The notes beneath the pieces were generated by a model. The model was given only the letters and a program-made list of their open reading frames with translations, had not been told where the DNA came from and did no database searches. The translations under genes and the position numbers were made by a program. 64,000 nt of DNA, taken from NCBI GenBank assembly GCA_029216955.1, contig JANAVB010044017.1, positions 6,284,529 to 6,348,528 on the forward strand, in the 5' to 3' direction. This stretch comes from Iris pallida (lineage: Eukaryota > Streptophyta > Magnoliopsida > Asparagales > Iridaceae). This document shows, in pieces, positions 43,456 to 54,630 of this stretch. Position 1 is the first letter of the stretch. Every line of letters begins with the position of its first letter.

Positions 43456-45497
43456 TGTAACACCCCGGTCCCAAAATACGTCAGACTAGGAACGTAGACA
43501 TGCCAGCTGTATTCATACGAAGTATACTCCAATATATGGAAGCCTCGTATAAATACATAAGCTGTAAAATACAGTAGAACCATAACTAATCTCATCCACA
43601 CAACATAAATGAATAAAAGATATCATATAATGATAATGAATTGTCTTGATACAACATGTTGGGCGGAGACAAATCCACTACCAACAAATAAAAGAAATAT
43701 ATGATACACAAAAGAATAAATTGGGCGAGTGAAGCGAAGACGATCAAAACGCAATCATCCTCGAGGAAATGGAGATGGCCACGGCTAAGCTAGAGCACCT
43801 GCGAAAGACAAAAGCACACACCTGGAGAGATAACCAGGTCCTCCGAGGGACGTAACAAGACATATAATATCATGCCATATAAACTGACTAAATATTGCTC
43901 AAATAAATAAGTCAATCGAATTATAACATGGTCCAATACGCACCTACTGAACGAGCGTACCATCCCCCCAACCAAACAAGGACAGGAGATGGTAAACTAA
44001 TTCACGGTGACGTATGTTTCCATGCTAATAATCCAATATGGTATCCGGACCCCAACAAGGTTCAATACCTTCTCATCGAAGTAGTAAGTTACACCTACAA
44101 CCAAACAAGGACAAGATGTGACGAACTAATCCGCGACAAGTTATTGTCCCAAGCCACGATCAGATACAAGTACTCAAACCAAAAGTACTTGTACCTAACG
44201 GATAAAGGTGCCTATCCATTCTAGGTGAAATGTAGTTAAGAACAATCCTTCCTACGCATGGGCCCTGGCTAAATAGGATCAGCGTAGTTCCCCGCTTGGG
44301 CACCAGAGGCCCCATCAGTAAGAGCATGACGTTCCGCAGAATCGTCAGTGACCATCAGTAATCATGGGTCATCAACCCGTATCTCCAACGGAGAGTCCGG
44401 GTCACAAGGGAAGTGCATCGAAGCCCATACGCTAAGGAATTGTCCTCCCCGCCCAATGCCTACTGTGTTGTATCCATAACACAAACCACTATAACCGCTA
44501 AGTCAAACTAGCATGCAATCTCTATTAGCGGTTATTCCTATCGCACGGCTTATACGTACTGGTGGCCAGCCAATCACGTACTTCCGTGTCCTACATACGA
44601 CACACAACTTCGTGGTACAATGTGCCAAGACCAATGAATGCAACACATAAGGTGGTCCCTTAAATCTAGGTTTAATGTGTAAGAAAACTAATACATAGCA
44701 GGAAATATAAATGAACAGTAAGTTCTAACAGTTATGCCATGTATCACAGTTTATTTTGCATAAAGAAAATAAATAATGCATGAAATATGAGCTAAAATAA
44801 ATAAACAGTAAATGGCAAGGTGTCTTGCCTGGTAGGACGCCTGGTGTACTACAATGATCAAGGTGGCACAAACTGTAACTTTGATGTAACCACTATGCAA
44901 GGTGACCTCTGATGGTGGCACGAACAATTCTATTGGGTCCAGAAGGATCAAATTGGTTAGGGTGGATATAAGGTAGTCTCGAAATGGGCTAAGGAATATG
45001 AAAGATTAGGATTAGTCACGGTCGAAAGAATAGAAGAAAATTTGATCAATAATAAATATATATGTTTTTAGAAAGTACTTATAGATATATTTACTAGTAA
45101 AACAATTTTGATAAATACTCGAAAACAGAGGAATAAATAGATTTAGGCTAAAACCCAAAGTTTGTAAAAATAAAATTTTGGTAAACTGTTACTACTTGAA
45201 AATCGAGGAATATTTATAACTATTTGGAAAAAGTACTTATAGTATTTGAAACTATTTATATATATATATACATATATATATTCTAGCCCAAAATACTTTA
45301 GATAATTATATAAAAAATCTAGGAAAACATTTTTAGGAATAAAATTAAAGTTGTCCAAATACCCTTTTGAGGTCAAAGCTATTTTTGAAATTCTATGTAG
45401 AGAACACAAAACTATACTTTTGCTTAAAAAAATATTTTCTGGAAAAATATACCTTAATAAAAACAATTTAAAATAATACTAATAGTTTTATTAATAA

Positions 45498-45543
<46 letters not shown>

Positions 45544-45584
45544 TAATAATAATAATAATATCAGTATAATAATAATACTAATAC

Positions 45585-45655
<71 letters not shown>

Positions 45656-47133
45656 GGATACACTAAGCTGCTCTCCTTTAACTTCAAGTATGGGAGAGAG
45701 AGAGAGTAACATAAAACAAATTCAGAGAGAAGGGGGAAAAAGTTCGAGAGAGAGATGGGGAATGGTCGGTGGTCCGGTGGCGGTCGGGCGCCGACGGGGA
45801 GAGGCGGAGAAGAGAGGGGACGCGCGGCGGTTCGAGATCGGCGGTGAGAGGGAAGGGCGACTAGGGGCGGCGCCGTGGAGGACAGAGCGGCGGCGGCGCT
45901 GGACTGAGCTAGGTCGGCGAGGATAGGCGGTGACGGAGTTCGCCGGGGAAGAGCGGAGGAAGGGAGAGGGAAGTCGGAGAGAGGCGGAGTTCGGTGGTCC
46001 GGCGGATCTGTCGGGAAAAACGTCGGTGGTGGACGGCAGAGGTGAGGGCGAAGGACTCGGCGAGGGGTGTGTGGAGCTTGGACGGCGTGCTCGGGCACGG
46101 GGACGCACGACCGGCGGCGTGCTGGGCTCGCTTACAGCGGAAAGAGGTGGGGAGCAACTGTGGAGGTTCGAGCTCACGGAGGCTGCCGCCGTGCGCGGCG
46201 GAGCGCCGCTCTCGCGGATGCTGAGCTCACCACGGCTAGGCACGGCTCGCCGTGAGCCTAGGTCAGCGGATCGCAGACACCGACGTTCGTCGGGCTCGAC
46301 TGGGTTCGAGGCGGAGGAAGAGACGCGCGGCACGGAGGAACATGGTGGAGGTTGTGGGGGTCGTACGGCGCGGAAATTTATGTTCTTGTACAAGAAGATA
46401 AATAGTGGATGGGGTAGAGGACACGGACACGATGCACTGCACGTTTGTGGTGGAAAATTTTGGAGAAATAATGAACGATGAAAATTGGAGGAGTACCTGC
46501 CTATTTATAGGATGTGGGAATTCCCAATTGGATAGGAATTAGGAATATTTAAAACCCAAAGTAGATAATTCTCTACTTAATTTAAAACAATGAAATCAAA
46601 TCCAAATCCAATACAAATTCAATTTAAATCTAATTAAATTCTTGATTTAAAAATCAAATGGGATAAATCAAATTGCAAATATTTAACTATTTAATTTATT
46701 CCATAAACTCAAATCAAGATTTAAATCGCTACAATAATTTCAAAATATATTTTCCAAAAATACAATAATAATAATTTCAAAAATACTATTATTATTTAAA
46801 TGCACTAATAAATAATTAAAATAATATTTATAAAGAATATTATTTATTATTAGTAACTGCTATAAACGAAAAGGCTTTCATAAATAAAATTGTAGACTTT
46901 GGAAATTTCAGTATGATAACTAAATATAATTATTATATATATATTATTTTGAATATAGAAAAATATTTTTCTAAATTATGTACACTCGTACATAATCGCA
47001 TTCGTCGAGCAAATTCGAAAAAGAAATAAAAGGTCATGCGCGACGTATAATACGACTACGCGACGTGTATTACAAAATTTTTAATCTGTACTAAATTTAA
47101 TAAAAAAATAGTAGAAATTTTAGGAGTTTTACA
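43456..47133 (-). repeat. 5' LTR of element D
   Basis: 3678 bp, colinear with 28015-31685. The TATA box is at 46509-46502, the GC-rich leader frame at 46393-45722, and the donor hairpin at 44829-44814. Microsatellite lengths differ from the 3' LTR. Confidence 0.9.
45722..46393 (-). other. GC-rich leader open frame in the D 5' LTR (223 codons)
   Basis: This has the same length and position as the frame at 30277-30948. The two copies differ by many substitutions but by no frameshift or stop. It contains RCLRSADLGSRRA and SIRESGAPPRTAAASVS blocks. No domain is recognised, and neutral preservation in a GC-rich block is possible. Confidence 0.25.
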
Positions 47134-47138
47134 GTACG

Positions 47139-47606
47139 CGAACCAAAAGGTACACGAGGTGCAAGGTGACCAAAAGGTGCACAAAGTACAAGGTGTACGG
47201 ACCAAAAGGTGCACGAGGTGCAAGGTACGCCGATCAAAATGTGTACGAGGTACAAGGTGCACGGACCAAAAGGTGCACGAGGTGCAAGGTGCACGGACCA
47301 AAATGGTGTACGAGGTACAAGGTGCACGGACCAAAAGGTGCACGAGTTGTAAGGTGCGCAGACCAAAAGGTACACGAGGTACAAGGTGCACGGACCAAAA
47401 GGTGCACGAGGTACAATATGCAAGGACCAAAAGGTGCACGAGGTACAAGGTGCACGGACCAAACGGTGTGCGAGGTACAAGGTGCACGAACCAAACGGTA
47501 TACGGGGTGCAAGGTGCATGAACCAAAAGGTGCATGGACCAAAAGGTGCACTAGGTGCGCACGAGGTGCACGAGGTACGCACGAGGTACGCAAGGTGCGC
47601 GAGGTA
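47139..47606. repeat. 32-bp minisatellite in solo LTR I
   Basis: The unit is GGTGCACGGACCAAAAG plus GTGCACGAGGTGCAA, period 32 bp, with several shortened copies at the right end. Because 32 is not a multiple of three, the apparent peptide motif rotates through three versions (GPKGARG, DQKVHEVQ, TKRCTR). It begins at 27986-28014, across the D insertion. Confidence 0.9.
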
Positions 47607-48202
47607 TCGTCCCTACCAGCAAGCTTTTGGCCATGGTGTTTCAAAACTTCTAATGTCCATAACTTGGGCTAAAGGACTCGAAATTGGCAAAATAAGGTCT
47701 AAACTGAATGAAATTTAATTCTCTACAACACGAAACCATTCGTATTCGAAAATAACAAAGTTTAAGAGATCAAAACCAAGAAAAACTGAAGAAACTATAA
47801 ACTTAGATCTACAAAAATGTAATTCTCAAAACCAAAATCTCCAAGTTCTAAAGAGGCTTAGAATCAAGCAAGGAAGACAAGGAACAATAAAATTTGAGAT
47901 CCATCATGAAGCAAGTTGTACTTGCCTAGGGCTTGGGTGTAGGTGGAGAGGAGTAAATGAAGAAGATGATAAGAAATAAATGAAAGTTATGGAGGAGAGA
48001 GAGAAGTCGACTTAAATACCAAACCTCTCCATCTCAAGCCAACCAACCCAAGCCAAGTCATGTTGAACCAAACCAAATAAACTAAGGCAAGATTAAACCA
48101 AGACTAGCCTAAGCAAGATAAGTCTAACTACGATCTACCTGACAAATGTCAAAAATCCGTACACGTATAATGAAAATACATATAAGGAAAATGGAAGTAA
48201 CA
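47139..48202 (-). mobile_element. Solo LTR I, piece 3 (5' part of the LTR)
   Basis: On the minus strand the LTR starts TGTTACTTCC at 48202. It has a TATTTAAG TATA-like box near 48018, a CT-rich leader, the donor CTAGGCAAGTAC (47926), the block shared with 1535-1680, and then the minisatellite. The right flank GTGC (48203-) matches the left flank GGTGC short of one base. Confidence 0.7.
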
Positions 48203-48660
48203 GTGCATACTAGGGACATGGCTGGCAGGGAACTTTTGTGGGTTTCTTCTCCACCACTATAGTATTCATTACATATGTTCTGGCATTTAGCCACCGACAC
48301 CTGTTAGCCGGTTAATCTGGATATTTTATCTTTTGCATGATTGTAATTAAATCAGACTGCAGCTGGATACGATTATGTACCTATGACTCTCTGGGCTAGC
48401 TAACTTATAAAGCTAGTTTCCTATGATCATTTTGATGAAGCGTCGGGGACACCTTACTGCTTTATCTCATATGCTCATTAATTATTGTTTCATTATTTTG
48501 ATTGATTGAGATATAGATGTTCCGTGAGACCATAGGAGACTTGATTGTAGCTTGCACCCCCTTGTCTCTTGATAGCCACGATCGTCGTATGACGTTTGCA
48601 TACCTCATATGGCATAGCTGGCCTAGTCCATCTCCGTATTTTCGGTACTGGGGTGTGACA
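48203..48660 (+). mobile_element. J 5' LTR, piece 3 (3' end)
   Basis: It continues from 16275 across the I insertion. GTGGGTTTCTTCTCC and ATTTAGCCACCGA align with the same region of I. It ends TACTGGGGTGTGACA at 48660, directly before the spacer and PBS of J. Confidence 0.75.
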
Positions 48661-48669
48661 AGATTTTAT

Positions 48670-48688
48670 TGGTGGCCCATGCAGGTCT
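48670..48688 (+). other. Primer-binding site of J
   Basis: TGGTGGCCCATGCAGGTCT begins 9 nt after the LTR end. All 19 nt are complementary to the 3' end (including CCA) of plant tRNA-Ile(AAU) as I recall it. Confidence 0.85.
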
Positions 48689-48884
48689 AATTTTCAGACT
48701 TGTGGGTGTTATTATTATAGGAATCTTAATCAAAACTTGTTTCCTTGATTTCTTACTCCATCTTCCTTTCCTTACTTTGATTGATAACTTGACTTGTATC
48801 CTCGAATCTTTCTCGTCCTATCATTTGATATCCTGTATCTTTCCCTATAGGGGTGCTTCTTTCTCAATAGTTTGTGAGGCCAAC

Positions 48885-50290
48885 ATGGAAGAACGTCCAG
48901 TAGAACATGGCTCGATGGGGCAGTAGTATGAAAGAATACCTTCTCCTGACCAGATTCGAGTAGAAGTGATATCAGAACCAGTGGAATCGCATTTTCTAGA
49001 AACTCCTGTACCACCAATAATGTTGACAGTGTCCGATGCTGCAGCACTCCTGGAGGTCATCCGGGGATTCCTAGCCACTCAGCAGCGTCAGGTGGCATCC
49101 CATCAGCAACAGCAGATCCAGCAATAGGAACAAAATGTGCTACTGAATCAGGAGTTACATCCAGCCCTTGAGAGGAGTGTCAAGAATGATTCGGGAGCAT
49201 CGGAGAGGTTTTGTCGACTTAACCCAAGATACATTGACGACACGAAGGATGCCATCACGGCGGATGCTTGGCTTCAGGATATTGAGGCCATATTGACAGC
49301 AACAAAGGTTCCAACAGAAGAGAAGGTTGACCAAGTCAGACTGTTACTTCAGGATCTTGCCCGCGACTGGTGGGCTTCAGAAGAGGTTGGAATAGGGCAT
49401 CATATTCCTTGGGATAGCTTTAGTACCAGATTCAAGGCCAAGTACTTTGGTGTGGTAGCACAGTATGAGCTACAACAGAGGTTTACCAGTCTTAAGCAGG
49501 CTGTAAAATGGTAGATGGATATGCAGCAGAGTTCTGCAGACTGAGTCGGTTTGTACCGGCGATGGTGGCTATCGAGCCAGAGAAGGCTATGAGATTCCAG
49601 CAGAGACTTCATTTATAGATTCTACAGCTAGTAGAAGGGTACGACTATCAAACTTTTGATATCGTTTTAACGACATCACGGAGGCATGAGCTTACCCAAC
49701 AAAGGTTGATGATAAGGACTAGAGGCCAGAAGAGGTCTCATTTCCAGAGTAGGGACAGAGGAGCAGTACAGCGAACATAGGCACCAGCACCCGACATCCG
49801 TATTCATGAGTCAAGAGCGTCGCAGAGGACGACGATATCAGAGATAACAGCACCAGTTCGGTATCAGCAGCCGAGGAACCAGCTGCAGCGCCAGGGGGCA
49901 CCCATTGGATGTACTTACTGCGGTAATGGAGGGTACACTAGGGATGTGTGTTGTTCAGCTAATGGGTTATGCATGAGATATGGCAGTCCAGACCACAAAA
50001 TTGCTAATTGTCCTATGATGCAGAGGCCAGGAGGGCCAGTTCAGCAATTTCCGATATCGCCAGCTCCGGGGGCAGCACCGAACAGAGGACCAGCATTGGT
50101 CGTAAGGCCGCTAGCCCAGCGTCTGTCGACGCAGGCTTAGATGTTTTGCCAAGCACAGAATCAGGAAGGCCAGCAGAGGCCACAACAATAGCATGGTCAA
50201 GGAAGACAACAGCAGGGAGCTCAGCAAGGCAAGGGCCAGGTCTTTACCTTATCACTAGAGGAGGCACTAGCTTAAAGCGACGTGGTTGCA
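48885..50290 (+). pseudogene. gag: Decayed gag of J
   Basis: The ATG at 48885 starts MEERPVEHGSMGQ and lies 225 bp after the LTR end, as in related elements. The capsid-like part is at 49190-49500 (RLNPRYIDD, ADAWLQDIEAIL, ARDWWASEE, FKAKYFG) and continues in another frame as VDGYAAEFCRLSRFVP. Zinc knuckles lie at 49910-50011. The first (CTYCGNGGYTRDVC) has Tyr for His and the second (CMRYGSPDHKIANC) has Tyr for the second Cys. Stops at 48924, 49125 and near 49617 and a frameshift near 49503 show decay. The encoded protein would have packaged element RNA. Confidence 0.85.
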
Positions 50291-50294
50291 TGTA

Positions 50295-51697
50295 ATATTT
50301 TTGTTACCTTTTTTTGTAGTAGCATTATTTGATTCGGGGGCTACCCATTCTTTTATATCTGCACGATTTGCGACACGTATTAGATTGGAGTTCGACGCAT
50401 TGCCCGAGAGGATTAATATACTCACTGGTAATGGGCTTGTAGGAGTTAGTAGAGAGTGCTTAGTGTGTCCGATTGTACTATGTAGGCGATTATTGCCCGT
50501 ATCTTTGATTAAGTTCTCTATGGACAACTCTGACGTTGTCCTAGGCATGGGCTGGTTGAGAGACAGTAATACGACGATAGATTATCGAGGAGGTAGGGTA
50601 GTATTTAATGTTCTTGGCATTGAAGTGTTAGCCTTTGTTCGATCATTGGAGGATTGGCCCAAGGGCATAATTACAGCAGCATTGGTAGAGCAGGAGCAGA
50701 TTCCAAGAGTAGTCAGAGAATTTCTTGATGTATTTTCAGATGAGCTTCCAGGTTTACCACCGGTGAAAGATGTGGAGTTTTGCATTGAGTTGGATCCTAT
50801 AACAGAGCCTAAAGATGACAGAGTTTACAGGATGTCGCAGTCAGAGTTGGACAAGTTGTACCAGCATGAAGAAGAACTAAACGCGAAGCAATTTATCCGA
50901 GACAGTGAATCGCCCTGGGCAGCACCAGTAATTTTAGTACCCAAGAAGGATGGATCGACGCGAATGTGCATTAATTACCGGCAGTTGAATACATTAACGA
51001 TGAAGAACAGGTATTCGTTACTAAGGATTGATGACTTGTTTGATCAGTCAAGTAAAGCCTGCATCTTCTCTAAGATTGATCTTTGATCCGGATATTATCA
51101 AGTGAGGGTCTGGGAGCAGGACATACCCAAGACAACATTTAGATCATGGTATGGGCATTATGAGTTTCTGGTGATGCCATTTGGACTGACTAATGTCCCA
51201 GCAGTGTTCATGAAATTGATGAATCGTATCTTTATACAATATTTGGATAAGTTTGTAGTAGTGTTCATAGACGACATCCTCGTCTATTCCAGTGGTGAAG
51301 AAGAACATGAGAAATATCTTCGAACAGTTTTGAAAACCTTGAGGGAGCATCAATTTTATAAGAAGCTTAGTAAATGTGAGTTTTGGTTGGATCGTATTTC
51401 GTTCCTGGGACACATCATCTCTGGAGCAGGAGTGTCAGTGGATCCGAAGAAGGTTGAGGCAGTAGAAAATTGGTCCATTCTGAAGATAATAACAGATGTT
51501 TATAGTTTTCTGGGACTGGCAGGTTACTACAGAAGGTTCGTGGCAGACTTTGCCAAGATTTTGGCACCCTTGACGCATTTGACGCATAAGGATATAGAGT
51601 TTGTTTGGTCAGTAGAGTGTCAGACATCATTTGAAGAATTGAAGAAGAGATTGATCTCAGCCCCGATCTTGACGCTTCCAGTAGGATCGGGAGGGTT
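50295..51697 (+). pseudogene. pol: Protease, reverse transcriptase and start of RNase H of J
   Basis: The aspartic protease motif [14 protein letters not shown] has DSG at 50331-50339. VVLGMGWL follows, where the usual form is [10 protein letters not shown] reads [23 protein letters not shown] (first catalytic Asp), then a TGA at 51084-51086 in place of an Arg codon, then [19 protein letters not shown] and FIDDIL at 51264-51281. The connection region ([13 protein letters not shown]) runs to GSGGFV, where RNase H should begin. F inserted at 51698 cuts the gene; the rest would lie right of the window. The single TGA is the only internal lesion seen in RT. Confidence 0.9.
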
Positions 51698-54594
51698 TGT
51701 AACGCCCCAGTCCCAAAATACGTAGGACTAGAAACGTATCATGCCAGCTGTCTACATACGAAGTATACTCCAATATATGGATATCTCGTATGTACACATA
51801 AGCTGTAAAATGTAGTAACTATAAAGCTAATCTCATCCACAAACCAATATATCATAAAATCAACTTATTAAAGTCATTTCTACAAACATTGGGCGGAGAC
51901 AAAGTCTACTACCAACTATCTCAAAATAAAATATACACGAAGTAAATTGATAAAATATCAAACGAACCAAGCGTAATTCTTTTCAAAGGAAGGGAGAAGA
52001 TCACGGCCTTGGCTAGAACACCTGCAGTAAATCATGAAAGCATACACCTGGAGAGATAACCAGGTCCTCAGAGGGACGTAACAAGATACAGGAAGAACAT
52101 GTCATGTAACTGCATAAGTAAAAAAATACTATAAACTACAACATAATAGGGTACCTAACCATATATGTGATATGCACTTTGAGGACAACGTTATAGGCAG
52201 GGGCTGTACGGATTCACACAAGCAAGTAATAAAGAGTGGCCGTCAAGTAGCGCTCATCCGAGACACTATCGGCCGGACAACAAGTAGTGCTCATCCGAGT
52301 CACTATCACCCATAAATGTGTAAAAAGTAAATGTAGCCCCTACGCTAGTAGCTGTCCCCTCCCTCCAATGATACTATACATGCATCGTAACCACGAGACA
52401 CCAACACGTGTCGTTTCCACAACACGGTTTATATTCAATAACTGTCAAATCTTCTAACAAGCATCTATTGACAGTTATTCCTACGCATGCGTACGGGTGA
52501 TCAGCCAACACGCAAGTGACCACTACATGATACTCACAACTCACACACAACTCGTGATACAATCGTGACAAGTTAATGACATGCACTCTATTGACGGTAG
52601 TCACTTAACTCTAGGTCCACATGCAAGAAGAAAATAATAAAAAAGGAATATAGATACAATAGTTGAACTAAAATACAATAAATATAAGCAGTAAATATGG
52701 CAAGGTATCTTGCCTGATTTCGTGCTGCAAATATGAAACACCGCTCCCGTGTCCACGCCTCCGGAACCCGACGTTCCTAGATAATTAATTAACTAAATTA
52801 AGTCACTATTTATGAAACATACGATACGACTTAATTAGTCAAATTAATGTGTTAAAATTATATTCATTCTCTCGTGGAACTATTTAGATCCATACAATCA
52901 CATACATGTTCCACGAGACATCGAAACACAGTTTTAGGGTTTTCTAACTTTTAATTAGTTGGTTATGCCCCTACTTCAATAACATACTTAAAAATTATAT
53001 AAAAATATAAAAATAATATTTAAACTAATTTTCTACAGATTTATCTCTGAAATTCTAGAATTAATATTTCTAAAGACATTTATGACTGGTTGATTAATAA
53101 GTCAGGTAGTCTACCCGAAACTCGCCCGGAACATAGTTAATGACTCAAAATTGCTAAAATAATTAAAAATATATTTTAAACAGAAATAAAATAATTTATT
53201 TTATAGAATAATATCAGAGGTACAAGGGTTGAATTATACTACAAGTTTGGGACATTCTAGGTCAGCCGGTTATCCAAAATTAGCTAGTTTTGACCTACAA
53301 TTTTCTCGACCAGATTTGAGTTGCTAAAATCATAAAAAAATACTTAAAAATCCTAATTTATGTATATGAACACACATAAAATCCAGTTTCGAAAATAGGC
53401 ACCAATAACTCATAGTTTCTTTACAATAGGGTTAATTTTGATCCTACCGACACATGAATATTACGCATATATTTCTTGAAACCTTTATGGATGATTATAT
53501 CTAAAAAAGCCATCAAAATATAATTTTTACAGAATTAATAACATATTTTCTACAGAATTTTAGCAATGATTTTTAGAAAAAAAGATTTGGGTTCTTACCA
53601 AAGATCCTTCATAGAAAGGGTGATGATAACTTCTCTTCACCAAAGCTCCAATCTTTTCCGCTATCCTCGCTTGCTAATCCTCTCTTTGTGAGTATGGGAG
53701 ATTTGATAATGGCTATAGAGGATTGGATGGGAGATGGAATTTTTAGGATTTGTTTTGAGGGGTTTCGGAGATGTATGGGGGAGAAGATAAGTTTTTGTGA
53801 AGGATAGAGAGATGTGCAATGGAGGAGATAATGTATAGATGCTATGGAGAGTTTATTGCTGCTGAAATTATGAAGAGGGAGAAGGGTTTTGGTCAGCCAA
53901 AGGTGAGGAAGAGAAAGATTAGGATTTGGTTAAGATTTGGGATAAGTTGGTATATTTAAACATATCCTTAAATAAATTTTAAGCAATCTAGGATTTAAAT
54001 TCTATTTAATTTGATGCATTCAGCCATGGGGGGTTGCTTGGCCGAAATTATCATGGTGGGGGTCCACTTGGCATGATTTGGTTGTTTGGTGAGTTGGCAA
54101 GTTGACTGGATTGAGGATTTAAAAAAGGGTTTCCTAATATAGAACTATTTAATTATATCTATGTAATTATACTAAAAAATCTGAATTAAATATAAATAAA
54201 TATAATTATTAATATTTATTAATGTCCAACATGCCTACATAGGGTTGGGTTTGGCTTGGAAGAGGTTTGGGAAGGTTTGGTGCAATCGGGTCTCCTAAAA
54301 AGTCATAAAGGCTTTCTTAACTAATTAATTAAATAAAAATATAACTTGTGCCATAATTTGAATGGTTAACATAAAAGAGATTACAATATGACTATGGCAT
54401 TCCTAACATGGGTAGCATACTAGTTAAAGCACCCGACTATGCTAGGCATGCCATACTTTCTAGTCGTCTTGCATATTCAAACTCAACCATGGCTAAAGTC
54501 CTTTTATATAATATAAATAAGATAAAAATAAATTAGAATTAAATAAAATCCAAAAATAATTTAAATATTATTTTAAATTATAAGGGGTTTTACA
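51698..54594 (-). repeat. 3' LTR of F (2897 bp)
   Basis: On the minus strand it starts TGTAAAACCCC and ends GGGGCGTTACA. A TATA-like TTTAAATATA is at about 53960-53951. The donor hairpin GGCAAGGTATCTTGCC is at 52699-52714 and the acceptor TTTACTGCAG at 52022, giving a 692-bp intron-like segment. Confidence 0.88.
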
Positions 54595-54630
54595 TCCTAT
54601 CCAGCTTATGACAATTTCGTCCTCAAAATT
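54595..54630 (-). other. Pre-PPT box and polypurine tract of F
   Basis: On the minus strand TTTTGAGGACGAAATTGTC is followed by ATAAGCTGGATAGGA and then TGTAAAACCCC. Confidence 0.75.

Larger units (their letters stand above)
28015..47133 (-). mobile_element. Element D: non-autonomous gypsy-like element (LARD type), host of E
   Basis: It has LTRs 28015-31685 (3671 bp, 3' LTR) and 43456-47133 (3678 bp, 5' LTR). On the minus strand they start TGTAAAA and end with GTTACA. The flanks GTGCG (28010-28014) and GTACG (47134-47138) differ by one G/A. Without E the internal region is only about 1.16 kb: a PBS, a short stretch, and a PPT, with no gag or pol motif. The internal text resembles part of the internal region of F. 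D depends on other elements for all proteins. Confidence 0.88.
16794..47925 (-). other. Putative leader intron of LTR I, now split by C and D
   Basis: The donor CTAG|GCAAGTACAACTTGC is at 47925 (minus). The acceptor is at 16794, with GGTCTGACCC, a T-rich run and GCCAG|AT. Removing C and D leaves about 1.8 kb, which includes the 32-bp minisatellite. After the acceptor a frame reads PDFGVIPKDLPAYQPDGEHQT and stops. Both motifs match those of J. Confidence 0.4.

Noticed and set aside
47056..47718. Long frames on both strands over the 32-bp array
   Set aside because: The array lacks stops in every frame, and the peptide motif simply rotates; it is LTR leader sequence.
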